Shown here: positions 45,950 through 55,217 of the stretch, piece after piece | Layout: the number at the start of each line of letters is the position of its first letter | Numbering within the stretch: position 1 is the stretch's first letter | Assembly (NCBI GenBank): GCA_016716335.1 | Contig: JADJWN010000006.1 | Location: 1 to 64,000 of the forward strand | Direction of reading: 5' to 3' | DNA length: 64,000 bases | From: Saprospiraceae bacterium | Lineage (GTDB): Bacteria; Bacteroidota; Bacteroidia; Chitinophagales; Saprospiraceae | The notes under the pieces: model-generated | The model's database searches: none | Told to the model about the DNA's origin: nothing | The model's input: the letters and a program-made list of their open reading frames with translations, nothing else | Made by a program: the position numbers and the translations under genes

Positions 45950-48732
45950 TAGGTAATTTTAATAACTTATGTATTGCGGATGGCTTAAATGTTTTTCTTA
46001 TTGAAAACACAAGTCAGATTAAAGGGGAAGCAGAAATCAGAGGAAATAAATGTTGGGTTAATGTAAATAATTTGGATGCATCAGTTCCGGTAATTATCCA
46101 TGAAATCGGACATTGCTTCGGCTTGTTTCATACTAGTGACAGACCTGAGACTTTTGCAACAAATGTCAACAATATGACTAAAACCTGGCAATGTGATGAA
46201 CAAGGTAATCTGGGGCCTGTCTATTTTCATGAAAGTTTCACTGACTGCGAAGGCGTATCATTAACATTCTTATGGGAAATTGAGAATGTAAATGGTGAAA
46301 ACAGTCATGTTAGTGGCGATTACGTGAGAGATACTCCTTCTGATATTAATATAAGTAGTGGGTGTGTACCTGACCCTTATCAAAACTGTACTACTGTATC
46401 CAATGCTTGTAGTAATAAACTGAACCCTAAATCAAGAAGAGACCCAAATTGCCAGATTTTAAAACCTGATTGGTTTAATTTTATGAGGAGAACCATTAAG
46501 CCTGAATGTTTGGATCACTTTACTGTTGGCCAGGTATCCAGAATGCATGGTGTAATATATCAGTATCTATCCCATTTATTACTGAATGAAATCCCTGATT
46601 ATTTTACCCCTTGCACTCATTGTTTTGCTGGAGATGATAATCCTTGTTATATTTGTACGGAGATTCCTACTCAGGATATTATAATTAATCAAAATACAAT
46701 TTTCCAGCAGAATCAGATACATGGTACCCTCGTTATTAAAGCAGGTTCAGTTTTAATCATAAACAATGAAATAGAGTTAACTCCCTATTCTCAGATTATC
46801 ATTGAAGTGGGTGGAAAACTAATCATAGACGGAGGCAAATTGACCAAATGTTCTGGTGTGAATAAATGGAAGGGAATCAAAGCATGGGGTAATCCGTTAT
46901 TTGGCCAGTCACATGCTGTAGAACTGAAAAATGGTGCGGTGATAGAATATGCAGAAACCGGGATAAATACATCTAATCCGGTGTATGGAGGAATATTCGG
47001 ATATTTTGATCTTTCAGGAGCTAAAATTACTGTTGAAAATTCTACGATAAGAAACTGCGATGTGGGTATAAATTTTGGACCATTTGGTTATTCAGCAGAA
47101 TTTTTTTCCTGGGAAGATGGAAGTTATATAAAAAATTCTACATTTTCCAACTGTTTGACCGGAGTTAAACTGTCATCAAATTTAGGAGTTGAATTCTCGG
47201 ATACAGACTTTATGGGAAATAGTACTTACGAAGGAATTGCGGCAATAAATTCTAAGGTTGAAGTAAGTAATTGTAGTTTTGAAGGCAGAACAGGTATATT
47301 ACTGATGGCTACATGGCCAAGTCTGTCAGGCTCATTGATTGAAAATAACTTTTTTTACAGTGATGATGGTATTTTGATAGAATCACATGAAAATGCTGAA
47401 CCTCACAGCATAAGAAGAAACTATTTTAATGGAGCCAACGGAATTGTGGCTACCGGACAGTCATGGTTCAGTATTCATAATAATGATTTTATAGGAAATT
47501 TAGTCGGTACTTCCAATTTCTATACGGGTGATGATTTTAATATTATAAAAGGTAACTATTTTGTGGGAGATAAATATGGAAATTCTGTCTATGGTATGAA
47601 CAGTACTGAATATCTGAATAATTGTTTTACTTTATCTGAACAGGCTGATATAGAATTATATCATGAGTCATCCATTTTTATATCACAGGGCACAGCTGAA
47701 TTAGCAGCCGGAAATTGTTTTACCAAAAATGGAGTACCACAGATATTGACAGGTGATAACACAACAAGTTTTGATTATTTTCTCAAGTCAAATACCATTC
47801 CTCAGTCCTGCAAACATCCCGGGTTTGGAAATTTTAATATAAAACCATCCCAATTTGAAGAAAATTTAGAATGTGGAACCGGTTTTGAAGTCAATATTCC
47901 AATAAATTACAGATTATGTATTATACCCTCGTCACTAAATGAAAAAAGAATAAAGGAGGTTGCTCTACGGGCAGAAATCCTACGGATAAAAAATATTCCG
48001 AATATTTCTCCTAGATTAAAGCAGCTGCTGATAGCAGATTATGAAAGATGCCTCAAAAAGCTGGTAAACATGCATGGAATACAGATTATAAAAGAAGAGC
48101 AGGATGGCAGAGAGAAAGCCATTGAATATTTTTCAGAACAGCCCCTTTTCAGTCATCGTATCATGGCATATACGCTTATGATGGAAAGCAGCGAAACTCA
48201 AAGGGCTAAAACTTATCTCAATTCATTGAATGTTGAAGGTAATGCACAAGCGGATTTTGTACAGGTTCAAAACATTTATCATGATTATTTAGATAATCCT
48301 GAGATGTACTCTTTGTCTCAGGCCACAAAAGAATCCATACGAAATATGGCGATGTCCAAAAATGAGTTATCGGGATATATCAGGGCAATGTATTACAAAA
48401 TGACAGGTGAAAGAATACGAATAGAAATTGAACATGTGACACCTCTTACTCCAAGGATAAAAAGTACCGAAAATGATAATCCTGAATCAAAAATTAATGC
48501 CTACCCAAATCCTTCATCAACTGATGAATATTTTATACACATTCCGGCTGAATGGGGTGAAGTGAAATACAGGATATACATCAGAAATATAAGCGGAAGT
48601 TTAATAAGTAATAGTGCAGTTTATCCCGGAGAAAATACTGTGGATTTAAAAGGCTTGAGTAGTGGAATCTATATTATTGAGATATATGCATCTGAGAACA
48701 GATTACTTACCAGTAGGTTAGTAAGGATATAA
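45943..48732 (+). CDS. T9SS-secreted M43-like metalloprotease, N-terminus replaced by IS end
   Basis: A 929-residue frame. The protease core is clear: IIHEIGHCFGLFHT gives HExxHxxGxxH, and FNFMRRTIKPECLDHFTVGQVSRMHG contains a Met-turn as in M43 (cytophagalysin/pappalysin) metzincins. Beta-helix repeats follow (residues about 235-560), then a helical part and a T9SS type-A sorting domain (NAYPNPSSTDEYFIHI, SGIYIIEIY). The N-terminal signal peptide and propeptide are missing. The only start, ATG 45943, and the next two codons lie within or at the edge of the IS right end. Without a signal peptide the product cannot be exported, so the gene is probably dead. Confidence 0.78.
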   Translation: MCLGNFNNLCIADGLNVFLIENTSQIKGEAEIRGNKCWVNVNNLDASVPVIIHEIGHCFGLFHTSDRPETFATNVNNMTKTWQCDEQGNLGPVYFHESFTDCEGVSLTFLWEIENVNGENSHVSGDYVRDTPSDINISSGCVPDPYQNCTTVSNACSNKLNPKSRRDPNCQILKPDWFNFMRRTIKPECLDHFTVGQVSRMHGVIYQYLSHLLLNEIPDYFTPCTHCFAGDDNPCYICTEIPTQDIIINQNTIFQQNQIHGTLVIKAGSVLIINNEIELTPYSQIIIEVGGKLIIDGGKLTKCSGVNKWKGIKAWGNPLFGQSHAVELKNGAVIEYAETGINTSNPVYGGIFGYFDLSGAKITVENSTIRNCDVGINFGPFGYSAEFFSWEDGSYIKNSTFSNCLTGVKLSSNLGVEFSDTDFMGNSTYEGIAAINSKVEVSNCSFEGRTGILLMATWPSLSGSLIENNFFYSDDGILIESHENAEPHSIRRNYFNGANGIVATGQSWFSIHNNDFIGNLVGTSNFYTGDDFNIIKGNYFVGDKYGNSVYGMNSTEYLNNCFTLSEQADIELYHESSIFISQGTAELAAGNCFTKNGVPQILTGDNTTSFDYFLKSNTIPQSCKHPGFGNFNIKPSQFEENLECGTGFEVNIPINYRLCIIPSSLNEKRIKEVALRAEILRIKNIPNISPRLKQLLIADYERCLKKLVNMHGIQIIKEEQDGREKAIEYFSEQPLFSHRIMAYTLMMESSETQRAKTYLNSLNVEGNAQADFVQVQNIYHDYLDNPEMYSLSQATKESIRNMAMSKNELSGYIRAMYYKMTGERIRIEIEHVTPLTPRIKSTENDNPESKINAYPNPSSTDEYFIHIPAEWGEVKYRIYIRNISGSLISNSAVYPGENTVDLKGLSSGIYIIEIYASENRLLTSRLVRI

Positions 48733-48742
48733 ATAAAAAAAT

Positions 48743-48768
48743 GTTCATGCCAAAAAATTGGCATGAAC
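48743..48768 (+). terminator. Perfect hairpin between two T9SS cargo genes
   Basis: Stem GTTCATGCCAA/TTGGCATGAAC (11 bp, no mismatch) with an AAAA loop. It begins 10 bp after the protease stop and ends 24 bp before ATG 48793. The trailing sequence is only weakly T-rich, so it could be a terminator or an mRNA-stabilising hairpin. Confidence 0.55.
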
Positions 48769-48792
48769 AACTATTTAATAAATCAATTTAAT

Positions 48793-50321
48793 ATGAAAAT
48801 TTTATTGTCTCTTATAGTTTTTTTGCTTTCCACAAATTTTAGTATTTGTCAGCATAAGTATGTTAACATTTTTGATTTTGACAATATACCACAATTTGCA
48901 TTAGAAATTCATTCATTTGGTGAGCATTTTTATTTAAGTTACACAGGAGTATGTATTGATGCCAATGGACAATTATTAGAAACATGCAGTGGAATTAGTA
49001 AAATAGATTATTTAGGAAATATTCTTGAAAATATATTGATTAATAAATTCACAATCGCATTTAAATCATTGAATATTGATAGAATTAATGAGTTGATAGT
49101 TTTTTCAGGTGATAATTACTTTAAAGATAAACATACAGATGAATTTAATATTTATTTTATTGATATTAATAATTTGTCGAATATGTTTTCAACTCATATT
49201 AAAGATAATGACTCTGTAAGCTCTGAATATTTTCAAATTATTTCAGAATTACTTGAGAACAAATTAATTATTGGAGGAAGCATTAATCAATTAAATCAAA
49301 ATGTTACAACAAGTAAGATAATACGTTTACAAGATAATAAATCAGACACAATACTAAATATTAATTTTTCAAATAGTACAAGCCTATGGAACTCTCTGAT
49401 TGACAAAAATAATCAATTGAACTTAGCTTTAATCTCACATCAAACAGGAGGCTACCACAAAATCCATATTGTTAAATTCGATGAAGATTTAAATCAGGTG
49501 TGGCATTGGACAGCCGATATTGTGGATTACATTCAGAAGCCATATATATGTGAATTGCATGACGGAAGGCTTGTCGTAACTGTTTCTGATCATGTAGCTC
49601 CTAAGATAGCTTCATTGGAAGCCATCAATCCTGACAAATCGAGATCATGGAAATATCGATTTCCGGACATAAGCGGAAAAATACAAAGGCGGGTGTACAG
49701 AATAAAAACACTTAAGAATGGCGACATAGTGGGAATGGGGTCTTATGGCAACAATAGTCTTATATTAGATGCCAGAATTCCGGAGATACCCTATATTTTC
49801 CGGATGTCATCACAAGGAAAATTGCTGTGGGAGAAAGCATTTACAGGACTCGTCCTGTAGTGGATCATTGCATAGGCAGTATCCATGATGTGACAGAAGC
49901 AGAAAATGGCGATCTCATTGCTGTAGGGAGAATAGATAATTATCTTGAATACGACCCTGTTGTTTTTCAGGGCAGACCAGACCCTGATATCCTCATCATC
50001 CGTATGGATGCCAACGGATGTATTGACCCCAAATGCGAGACCATTACCAAAATAGAAAGCACAGTCAGCACCACTCAACATCATGAAACTACCGGTTATA
50101 CAGCATTCTTTTTTCCCAACCCATCGGACGGCAGTATGGAACTGATGAATCACACTGAAGTAGCATCCGTCTCTGTCTTTGACCTGAAAGGTTCATTGGT
50201 CTTCAGACAGGCAGATCCCGGGCGAAGTTTGGATCTTACCGGTTTGCCAACCGGATTATACATTGCACATCTGACACTCAAGGACAGTAAAGTGATAAAA
50301 CAGAAAATGGTGGTAAGGTGA
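48793..50321 (+). CDS. T9SS-secreted hypothetical (propeller-like), one frameshift
   Basis: About 509 residues after correction; ATG 48793 gives MKILLSLIVFLLSTNFSICQ as signal peptide. The first two thirds are very rich in Ile, Asn and Lys and contain propeller-like strands (HKIHIVKFDEDLNQVWHW, LKNGDIVGMGSYG). The end is a T9SS type-A sorting domain (FFPNPSDGSMELMN, TGLYIAHLT). The frame breaks in A3 at 49834-49836. With A4 it reads LLWEKSIYRTRPVVDH and stays open to 50321. The 5' part is markedly more AT-rich than the 3' sorting domain. No function is assigned. Confidence 0.7.
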
Positions 50322-50371
50322 GAAGAAGGTGGATTCTGATCAGAATGATTAAATGGTATAGATAGTCACCC

Positions 50372-50476
50372 GATGCAGCGCAACTGAATACCGACTACCT
50401 GCCGGCAGGTATGTACATCCTTACTATGACGGATAAATCGGGTAGAAGATATGTAGGGAAGTGGGTGAAGGGATGA
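50372..50476 (+). pseudogene. Remnant of a T9SS sorting domain
   Basis: In the frame starting at 50372 the sequence reads AQLNTDYLPAGMYILTMTDK and then SGRRYVGKWVKG before TGA 50474-50476. This is the last third of a type-A T9SS sorting domain (LPAGMYIL plus a Lys-rich end). The frame is closed by TAG 9 bp upstream and no signal peptide or start exists, so the rest of the gene has been lost. It lies 50 bp after an intact sorting domain and 8 bp before repeat locus B. Confidence 0.65.
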
Positions 50477-50483
50477 TGTTTTT

Positions 50484-50600
50484 GAACTACGAACGATTCG
50501 AACACTCGAATGATGAATCCGCCGCCGGCGGAAACTATGAATGATGAATGATGAATGGTGAATCCGCCGCCGGCGGAAACGATGAACATTCAAGCGAAGT
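50484..50600 (+). repeat. Repeat locus B: two copies of the TCCGCCGCCGGCGGA hairpin
   Basis: Cores at 50518-50532 and 50563-50577 in GAACACTCGAATGATGAAT-like context. From the second core, TGAATCCGCCG[C]CGGCGGAAACGATGAACA matches locus A (38580-38609) at all but one position and in the same orientation. Confidence 0.85.
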
Positions 50601-50616
50601 AGATCGCCCCCTACCA

Positions 50617-50790
50617 TGATCCAAAACACCACAACACCAAGACACCACAAAACCATAAAACCATAAAACCACATCACCACAATTAAGCGAAGCAAGTCAC
50701 GCCACAGCATAATCAGCGAATCCACAACCCAACAACTCAGCAAATCCGCAACTTAGCAAAGCAGCAAATCAGCAACTTGGAAACGTAGCA
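50617..50790 (+). repeat. A/C-rich degenerate tandem repeats of locus B
   Basis: 50621-50690 is made almost only of A and C (CACCACAAAACCATAAAACC-like units of about 9-10 bp). It is followed by an AGCGAAGCAAGTCACG segment and by AGCAAATCCGCAACTTAGC-type units to about 50785. Both unit types recur in locus C. I see no gene between the T9SS remnant and sdhB (50477-50828). Confidence 0.75.
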
Positions 50791-50828
50791 AGTTAACAAC
50801 CGACGCAGGTGAGTCAGTTCTTATAATC

Positions 50829-51590
50829 CTATTCTTCCACGCCTCCAAACACTGCCTTGAAGTAAGAGCGATTGAGAAATGCGATGTTTTCCAGTTTGAT
50901 TTCCTTAGGGCACTCAGCTTCACATGCGCCTATATTGCTGCACATACCGAAACCTTCCTTATCCATCTGCGCCACCATAGCTTTGGTACGTCGATCACTC
51001 TCCACTTTGCCTTGCGGTAAAAGGCCGAGGTGGGCTACTTTTGCCGAAGTGAAAAGCATGGCAGAACCGTTAGGGCAAGCGGCCACACAGGCTCCGCATC
51101 CGATACAGGCTGCTGCTTCAAAGGATTTGCCGGCTATATTTTTTTCTATTGGAATGGCATTACCGTCAGGGGCCTGACCGGTATTTACGGAGATATATCC
51201 GCCTGCCTGAATGATGCGGTCGAAAGCTGACCGATCTACCACCAGGTCTTTGATTACGGGAAAAGCTTTGGCTCTGAAGGGTTCTACCACAATGATATCT
51301 CCGTTTTTAAAGTGTCGCATATGCAGCTGGCAGGTGGTGGTAGCATTCATTGGTCCATGAGGCTGACCATTGATTACCATACTGCAGGTGCCGCAAATTC
51401 CTTCTCTGCAATCGTGTTCGAAGGCTACAGGTTCCTTCTTTTGCCTGACCAGATCCTCATTCAGGACATCCAGCATCTCCAGAAAAGACATATGTTCGTT
51501 GGCATTGACCTGATAGGTTTCAAAACTGCCGGTATCTTTATTGTTTTTTTGTCTCCAGACTTTCAAGGTGAGCTTCATATCAGCACTCAT
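50829..51590 (-). CDS. sdhB: Succinate dehydrogenase/fumarate reductase iron-sulfur subunit
   Basis: A 253-residue electron-transfer subunit of complex II. The 2Fe-2S ligands are in HDCREGICGTCSMVINGQ and a downstream Cys (TTTCQLH). The 4Fe-4S cluster is in ACIGCGACVAACPNGSA, and the 3Fe-4S cluster in CSNIGACEAECPKEI. Electrons pass from the flavin of SdhA to the quinone at SdhC. Last gene of the sdhCAB operon, 21 bp after sdhA. Confidence 0.94.
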   Translation of the reverse strand: MSADMKLTLKVWRQKNNKDTGSFETYQVNANEHMSFLEMLDVLNEDLVRQKKEPVAFEHDCREGICGTCSMVINGQPHGPMNATTTCQLHMRHFKNGDIIVVEPFRAKAFPVIKDLVVDRSAFDRIIQAGGYISVNTGQAPDGNAIPIEKNIAGKSFEAAACIGCGACVAACPNGSAMLFTSAKVAHLGLLPQGKVESDRRTKAMVAQMDKEGFGMCSNIGACEAECPKEIKLENIAFLNRSYFKAVFGGVEE

Positions 51591-51611
51591 AACAGATAGA
51601 ATTTTAAGGAT

Positions 51612-53605
51612 TTATTTATAACTTCTTGTCTTAAGTTCAACATTTTCAAATTTCAGATCTTCACGGTATAATTTCGGATTGTTTTCGTCCCATTCCCATG
51701 CAAATACACAGGCATAGTTGGCATCATCCCTCATGGCTTCTCCTTCGGGAGTGGCATATTCTTCTCTGAAATGTCCTCCGCAGGATTCATTGCGCTCAAG
51801 GGCATCTACCATCATCAACTCACCCAATTCCAGAAAGTCTGCTACCCGGATAGCCTTTTCCAGTTCAGGGTTGTATTCCTTATCACTTCCGGGCACATAC
51901 AGGTCTTTGTAAAATTCCTCCCTCAATTCTCTTATCATCTGTCTGCCCTTCTTCAGTCCTTCAGCATTTCGGGCCATTCCGCAGTAGTCCCACATGATTT
52001 TACCCAGCCTTCGGTGAAAACTTTCAGCAGACTGACTGCCTTTGATATTCATGAGTCGCTGAATCTGGTTTTCCACATTTTTGGCTGCTTCGATAAATTC
52101 CTCGCTGTCAGGATTGAATTTGGGAGTGGTAATCTCCTTAGACAGAAAAGTACCTATGGTGTAGGGAAGGACAAAGTAACCGTCGGCAAGCCCCTGCATC
52201 AGAGCAGAAGCACCCAATCTGTTTGCCCCATGATCCGAAAAATTGCATTCACCGGTGGCAAAGAGGCCCGGTACGTTGGTTTCCAGATTGTAGTCCACCC
52301 ATACTCCTCCCATAGTATAATGTACCGCAGGATAAATTTTCATCGGCATCTTGTAGGGGTCTTCGCCGGTGATTTTTTCATACATCTCAAAAGATTACCA
52401 TACTTGGCTGAAACCACCTTTTCTCCCAGCTCCGTGATCTGAGCTGCAGTGGGATTTTGTATGCCCAGTTTGCTCGCTTCTGATCTGCCGTACCGCTGTA
52501 TGGCATCGGCAAAGTCCAGATACACAGCCAATCCTGTGGGGCTCACTCCATGTCCTTTGTCACATTCCACTTTCGCAGCCCTCGATGCTACGTCTCTGGG
52601 CACCAGGTTTCCAAAGGCAGGGTATCTTCGCTCCAGGAAGTAATCTCTGTGTTCTTCAGGTATATCTTTTCCGTTGAGTTTTCTTTGCCTTACGAGTTCA
52701 GCATCTTCTTTTCTCCTGGGTACCCACACTCTTCCGTCATTTCTCAGAGATTCAGACATCAGGGTCAGCTTGGACTGATACTCTCCTGATACAGGGATGC
52801 AGGTAGGATGTATCTGCGTGAAGCATGGGTTGGCCATTAAAGCCCCTTTTTTCACTGATTTCCAGGCTGCTGTCACATTGCACATCATGGCATTGGTGGA
52901 AAGATAAAATACATTGCCATAACCACCTGTCGCCAGTACGACGCAGTGCGCCGCATGTCTCTCCAGTTCGCCTGTCAGCAGATTTCTGGCAATAATCCCT
53001 CTGGCTACGCCATTGATTTTTACAAGGTCCAGCATTTCATGTCTGTTGTACAATTTTACTGTCCCCAGTGATACCTGTCTGGAAAGTGCCTGATATGCAC
53101 CTATGAGTAATTGCTGTCCTGTCTGTCCTCTGGCATAAAAGGTTCTGGACACCTGTACACCTCCGAAAGAACGGTTTTCGAGCAATCCTCCGTATTCTCT
53201 GGCAAAGGGAACCCCCTGCGCTACACATTGGTCGATGATATCTACGCTGACTTCCGCCAGTCGATATACGTTGGCTTCTCTGGCCCGGTAATCTCCCCCT
53301 TTGATTGTATCATAAAAAAGTCTGTAAACACTATCTCCGTCATTCTGGTAGTTTTTGGCAGCATTGATCCCACCCTGAGCCGCTATACTGTGCGCCCTTC
53401 GTGGACTGTCGTGATAGGTAAATACTTTTACATTGTATCCCAATTCGCCCAGAGAGGCTGCTGCCGAAGCTCCCGCCAAGCCTGTACCTACCACTATAAT
53501 CTCCAGTTTTCTTTTGTTATTGGGGGCTACCAATGGAATATTTGCCTTGTAGTTTGTCCACTTACTTGCCAGCGGACCATCAGGTATATTTGACTTCAGA
53601 ACCAT
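51612..53605 (-). CDS. sdhA: Succinate dehydrogenase/fumarate reductase flavoprotein subunit, one frameshift
   Basis: About 664 residues after correction, normal for the Bacteroidota enzyme. The FAD-binding fold is IIVVGTGLAGASAAASLGELGY; the flavin-His region is RRAHSIAAQGGINAAKNY. Active-site residues are near TLMSESLRNDGRVWVP and HYTMGGVWVDYNLET. The frame breaks in A4 at 52389-52392 (+ strand); one more base gives KYGNLFEMYEKITGEDPYK. The gene is essential for aerobic respiration via the menaquinone made by the Mqn pathway, so I take the indel as a sequence error. Confidence 0.93.
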
Positions 53606-53619
53606 ATTACTTTAATGAT

Positions 53620-54310
53620 TTACCTTAAGAATAAATAAAAATACACGGGTATCAATGCAAATGCAGCCGGAATAATCACTGCATATATCTTCCCGACAGT
53701 CTTTATGAGAGGAGTGTATTTTACATGATTTAATCCCAATGTCTGGAATGCACTCTGGAAACCATGCCATAAATGAAAGCCAAGCACAACCATACCCATT
53801 AAATAGGCTATCACTATCCCGAGTTCGCTGAAGGCAGTAGCTACTCTCTCATAAAGATCCTTGACTGCGACAGGATGGCTTTCGTAGCTGACCATATTGA
53901 GCTGATCTGTAAATTTCATTTTGTACCAGAAGTCTCCCAGGTGCAGGAAAATGAATGCAAGAATCAGGGTGCCAAGCAGTGCCATATTATTGGAAGCCCA
54001 GGAAGTGCCATGCCTGTGAGAAACAGCATAACGGCTACCCTTGGCAGCTTTATTCTGGTAGGCTATCCAAAGCCCCGCCACTGCGTGCAGGATGATGAAA
54101 AAATAAAGGCCTATTGATACAAATTTAATCAATGGGTTGTGCGTCATAAAGTAGGCATACACATTGAAGGCCTCACCTCCGTCATCTTTGAGCAACTGTA
54201 AATTGCCGATCAGATGTATGACCAAAAACAGGATGAGAAATAACCCCGTAAGGCTCATGATGAGTTTTTTTCCCGATTCCGGAATCGAAAAATTTACTTA
54301 TCCAACTCAT
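53620..54310 (-). CDS. sdhC: Succinate dehydrogenase cytochrome b558 subunit, one frameshift
   Basis: A 229-residue membrane anchor with five helices and the heme-b histidines (FLVIHLIGN; IILHAVAGL; HLGDFW; GFHLWHGFQSAF), of the one-subunit, two-heme type found in Bacteroidota and epsilon-proteobacteria. The true start appears to be ATG 54310 (MSWISKFFDSGIGKK-LIMSL). The T7 run at 54265-54271 must lose one base for this to join the downstream frame that starts at 54258. First gene of the operon, 14 bp before sdhA. Confidence 0.88.
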
Positions 54311-54336
54311 GAATGCTTCGTTTTTTGTTTGATTTG

Positions 54337-54344
54337 CAAAACTA
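54337..54344 (-). promoter_or_regulatory. -7 element of the sdhCAB operon
   Basis: TAGTTTTG on the minus strand, an exact TAnnTTTG, 26 bp upstream of the corrected sdhC start at 54310. It supports that start over 54258. Confidence 0.5.
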
Positions 54345-54479
54345 ATAAATGAATGCCGATTATAAAAAATGGTTTTTAAGCTTTGGTTATTTAGAATATT
54401 TCTAATTTATTGTCAATTCAGTGCGTTGAAAAGCAGGATTGTTCTTCGATTTATTCTAATTTCGGGCCAAAATATCGCT

Positions 54480-55121
54480 ATGCTTTCATTTTTTGCATCC
54501 CAAGATCCCCGACGAATCAGAGCTTATGAGCAATTTTGTTTCAATCACAATATGTCTTTTTCTGAAAAAGACGAATTCGGTCTTGGATCCATGCTGAAGT
54601 TTTTCTCTATTTTCAGGCAAAACCGTTCCGGTAAAATATATAATATCGCCTACCAAAAACAATCCGATCTGTCAGAACAGGAATATTTGTTTGACTACAA
54701 ATATAAAGTGGTCAAAGGTAAGGCAATCATAACCTACAAACAGACCATATACTTTCTCAATTCCCGTATGCTCGCCTTACCTGCTTTTGGAATGAAACCT
54801 GAGCAGTTCGGGCATAAGATTGAAGCATTTTTGGGACTGGAGGATATAGATTTTGAAGATTATCCGGTATTTTCCCAAAAGTATTATCTGAAAGGGGAAG
54901 ATGAGGCTTATATTCGGGCCACATTTGGGGATAAGATTTTAAAGTTTTTCTCCAAACATCATGGGTGGACATGCGAAGCTGTGAATTACTATCTTATAGT
55001 GTATAAGCATAACGCCATACCTTATGATCATGAATTGGGCAGTTTTTATACGGTTTGCAGAGGGGTAGGGGGTCTGTTTAAAGAAGCATCCCGGGAATTT
55101 CTCAATCCTTCGCTTGAGTGA
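54480..55121 (+). CDS. Conserved hypothetical protein
   Basis: A 213-residue soluble protein that I do not recognise. I chose ATG 54480 (MLSFFASQDPRRIRAYEQFC) over the longer frame from 54369, whose N-terminus is atypical and runs towards the sdh promoter. It is rich in aromatic and charged residues (KIYNIAYQKQSDL, TYKQTIYFLNSRMLALPAF), with no signal peptide or membrane helix. It is divergent from sdhC and followed after about 95 bp by a lipoprotein gene. Confidence 0.55.
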   Translation: MLSFFASQDPRRIRAYEQFCFNHNMSFSEKDEFGLGSMLKFFSIFRQNRSGKIYNIAYQKQSDLSEQEYLFDYKYKVVKGKAIITYKQTIYFLNSRMLALPAFGMKPEQFGHKIEAFLGLEDIDFEDYPVFSQKYYLKGEDEAYIRATFGDKILKFFSKHHGWTCEAVNYYLIVYKHNAIPYDHELGSFYTVCRGVGGLFKEASREFLNPSLE

Positions 55122-55217
55122 TGAAAAGCAGGGAGCTTTGTTCGGTAATTTTTTATCTCCACTTCAGACTACCATTCAGGTATAACCCGTTTTGATTTTT
55201 AATTTAGTTTCAATCTG

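Noticed and set aside
50366..50743. Open frame on the minus strand across repeat locus B
   Set aside because: Same cause: repeats and the opposite strand of the T9SS remnant; its VSAGGGF-like segments are translated hairpin cores.
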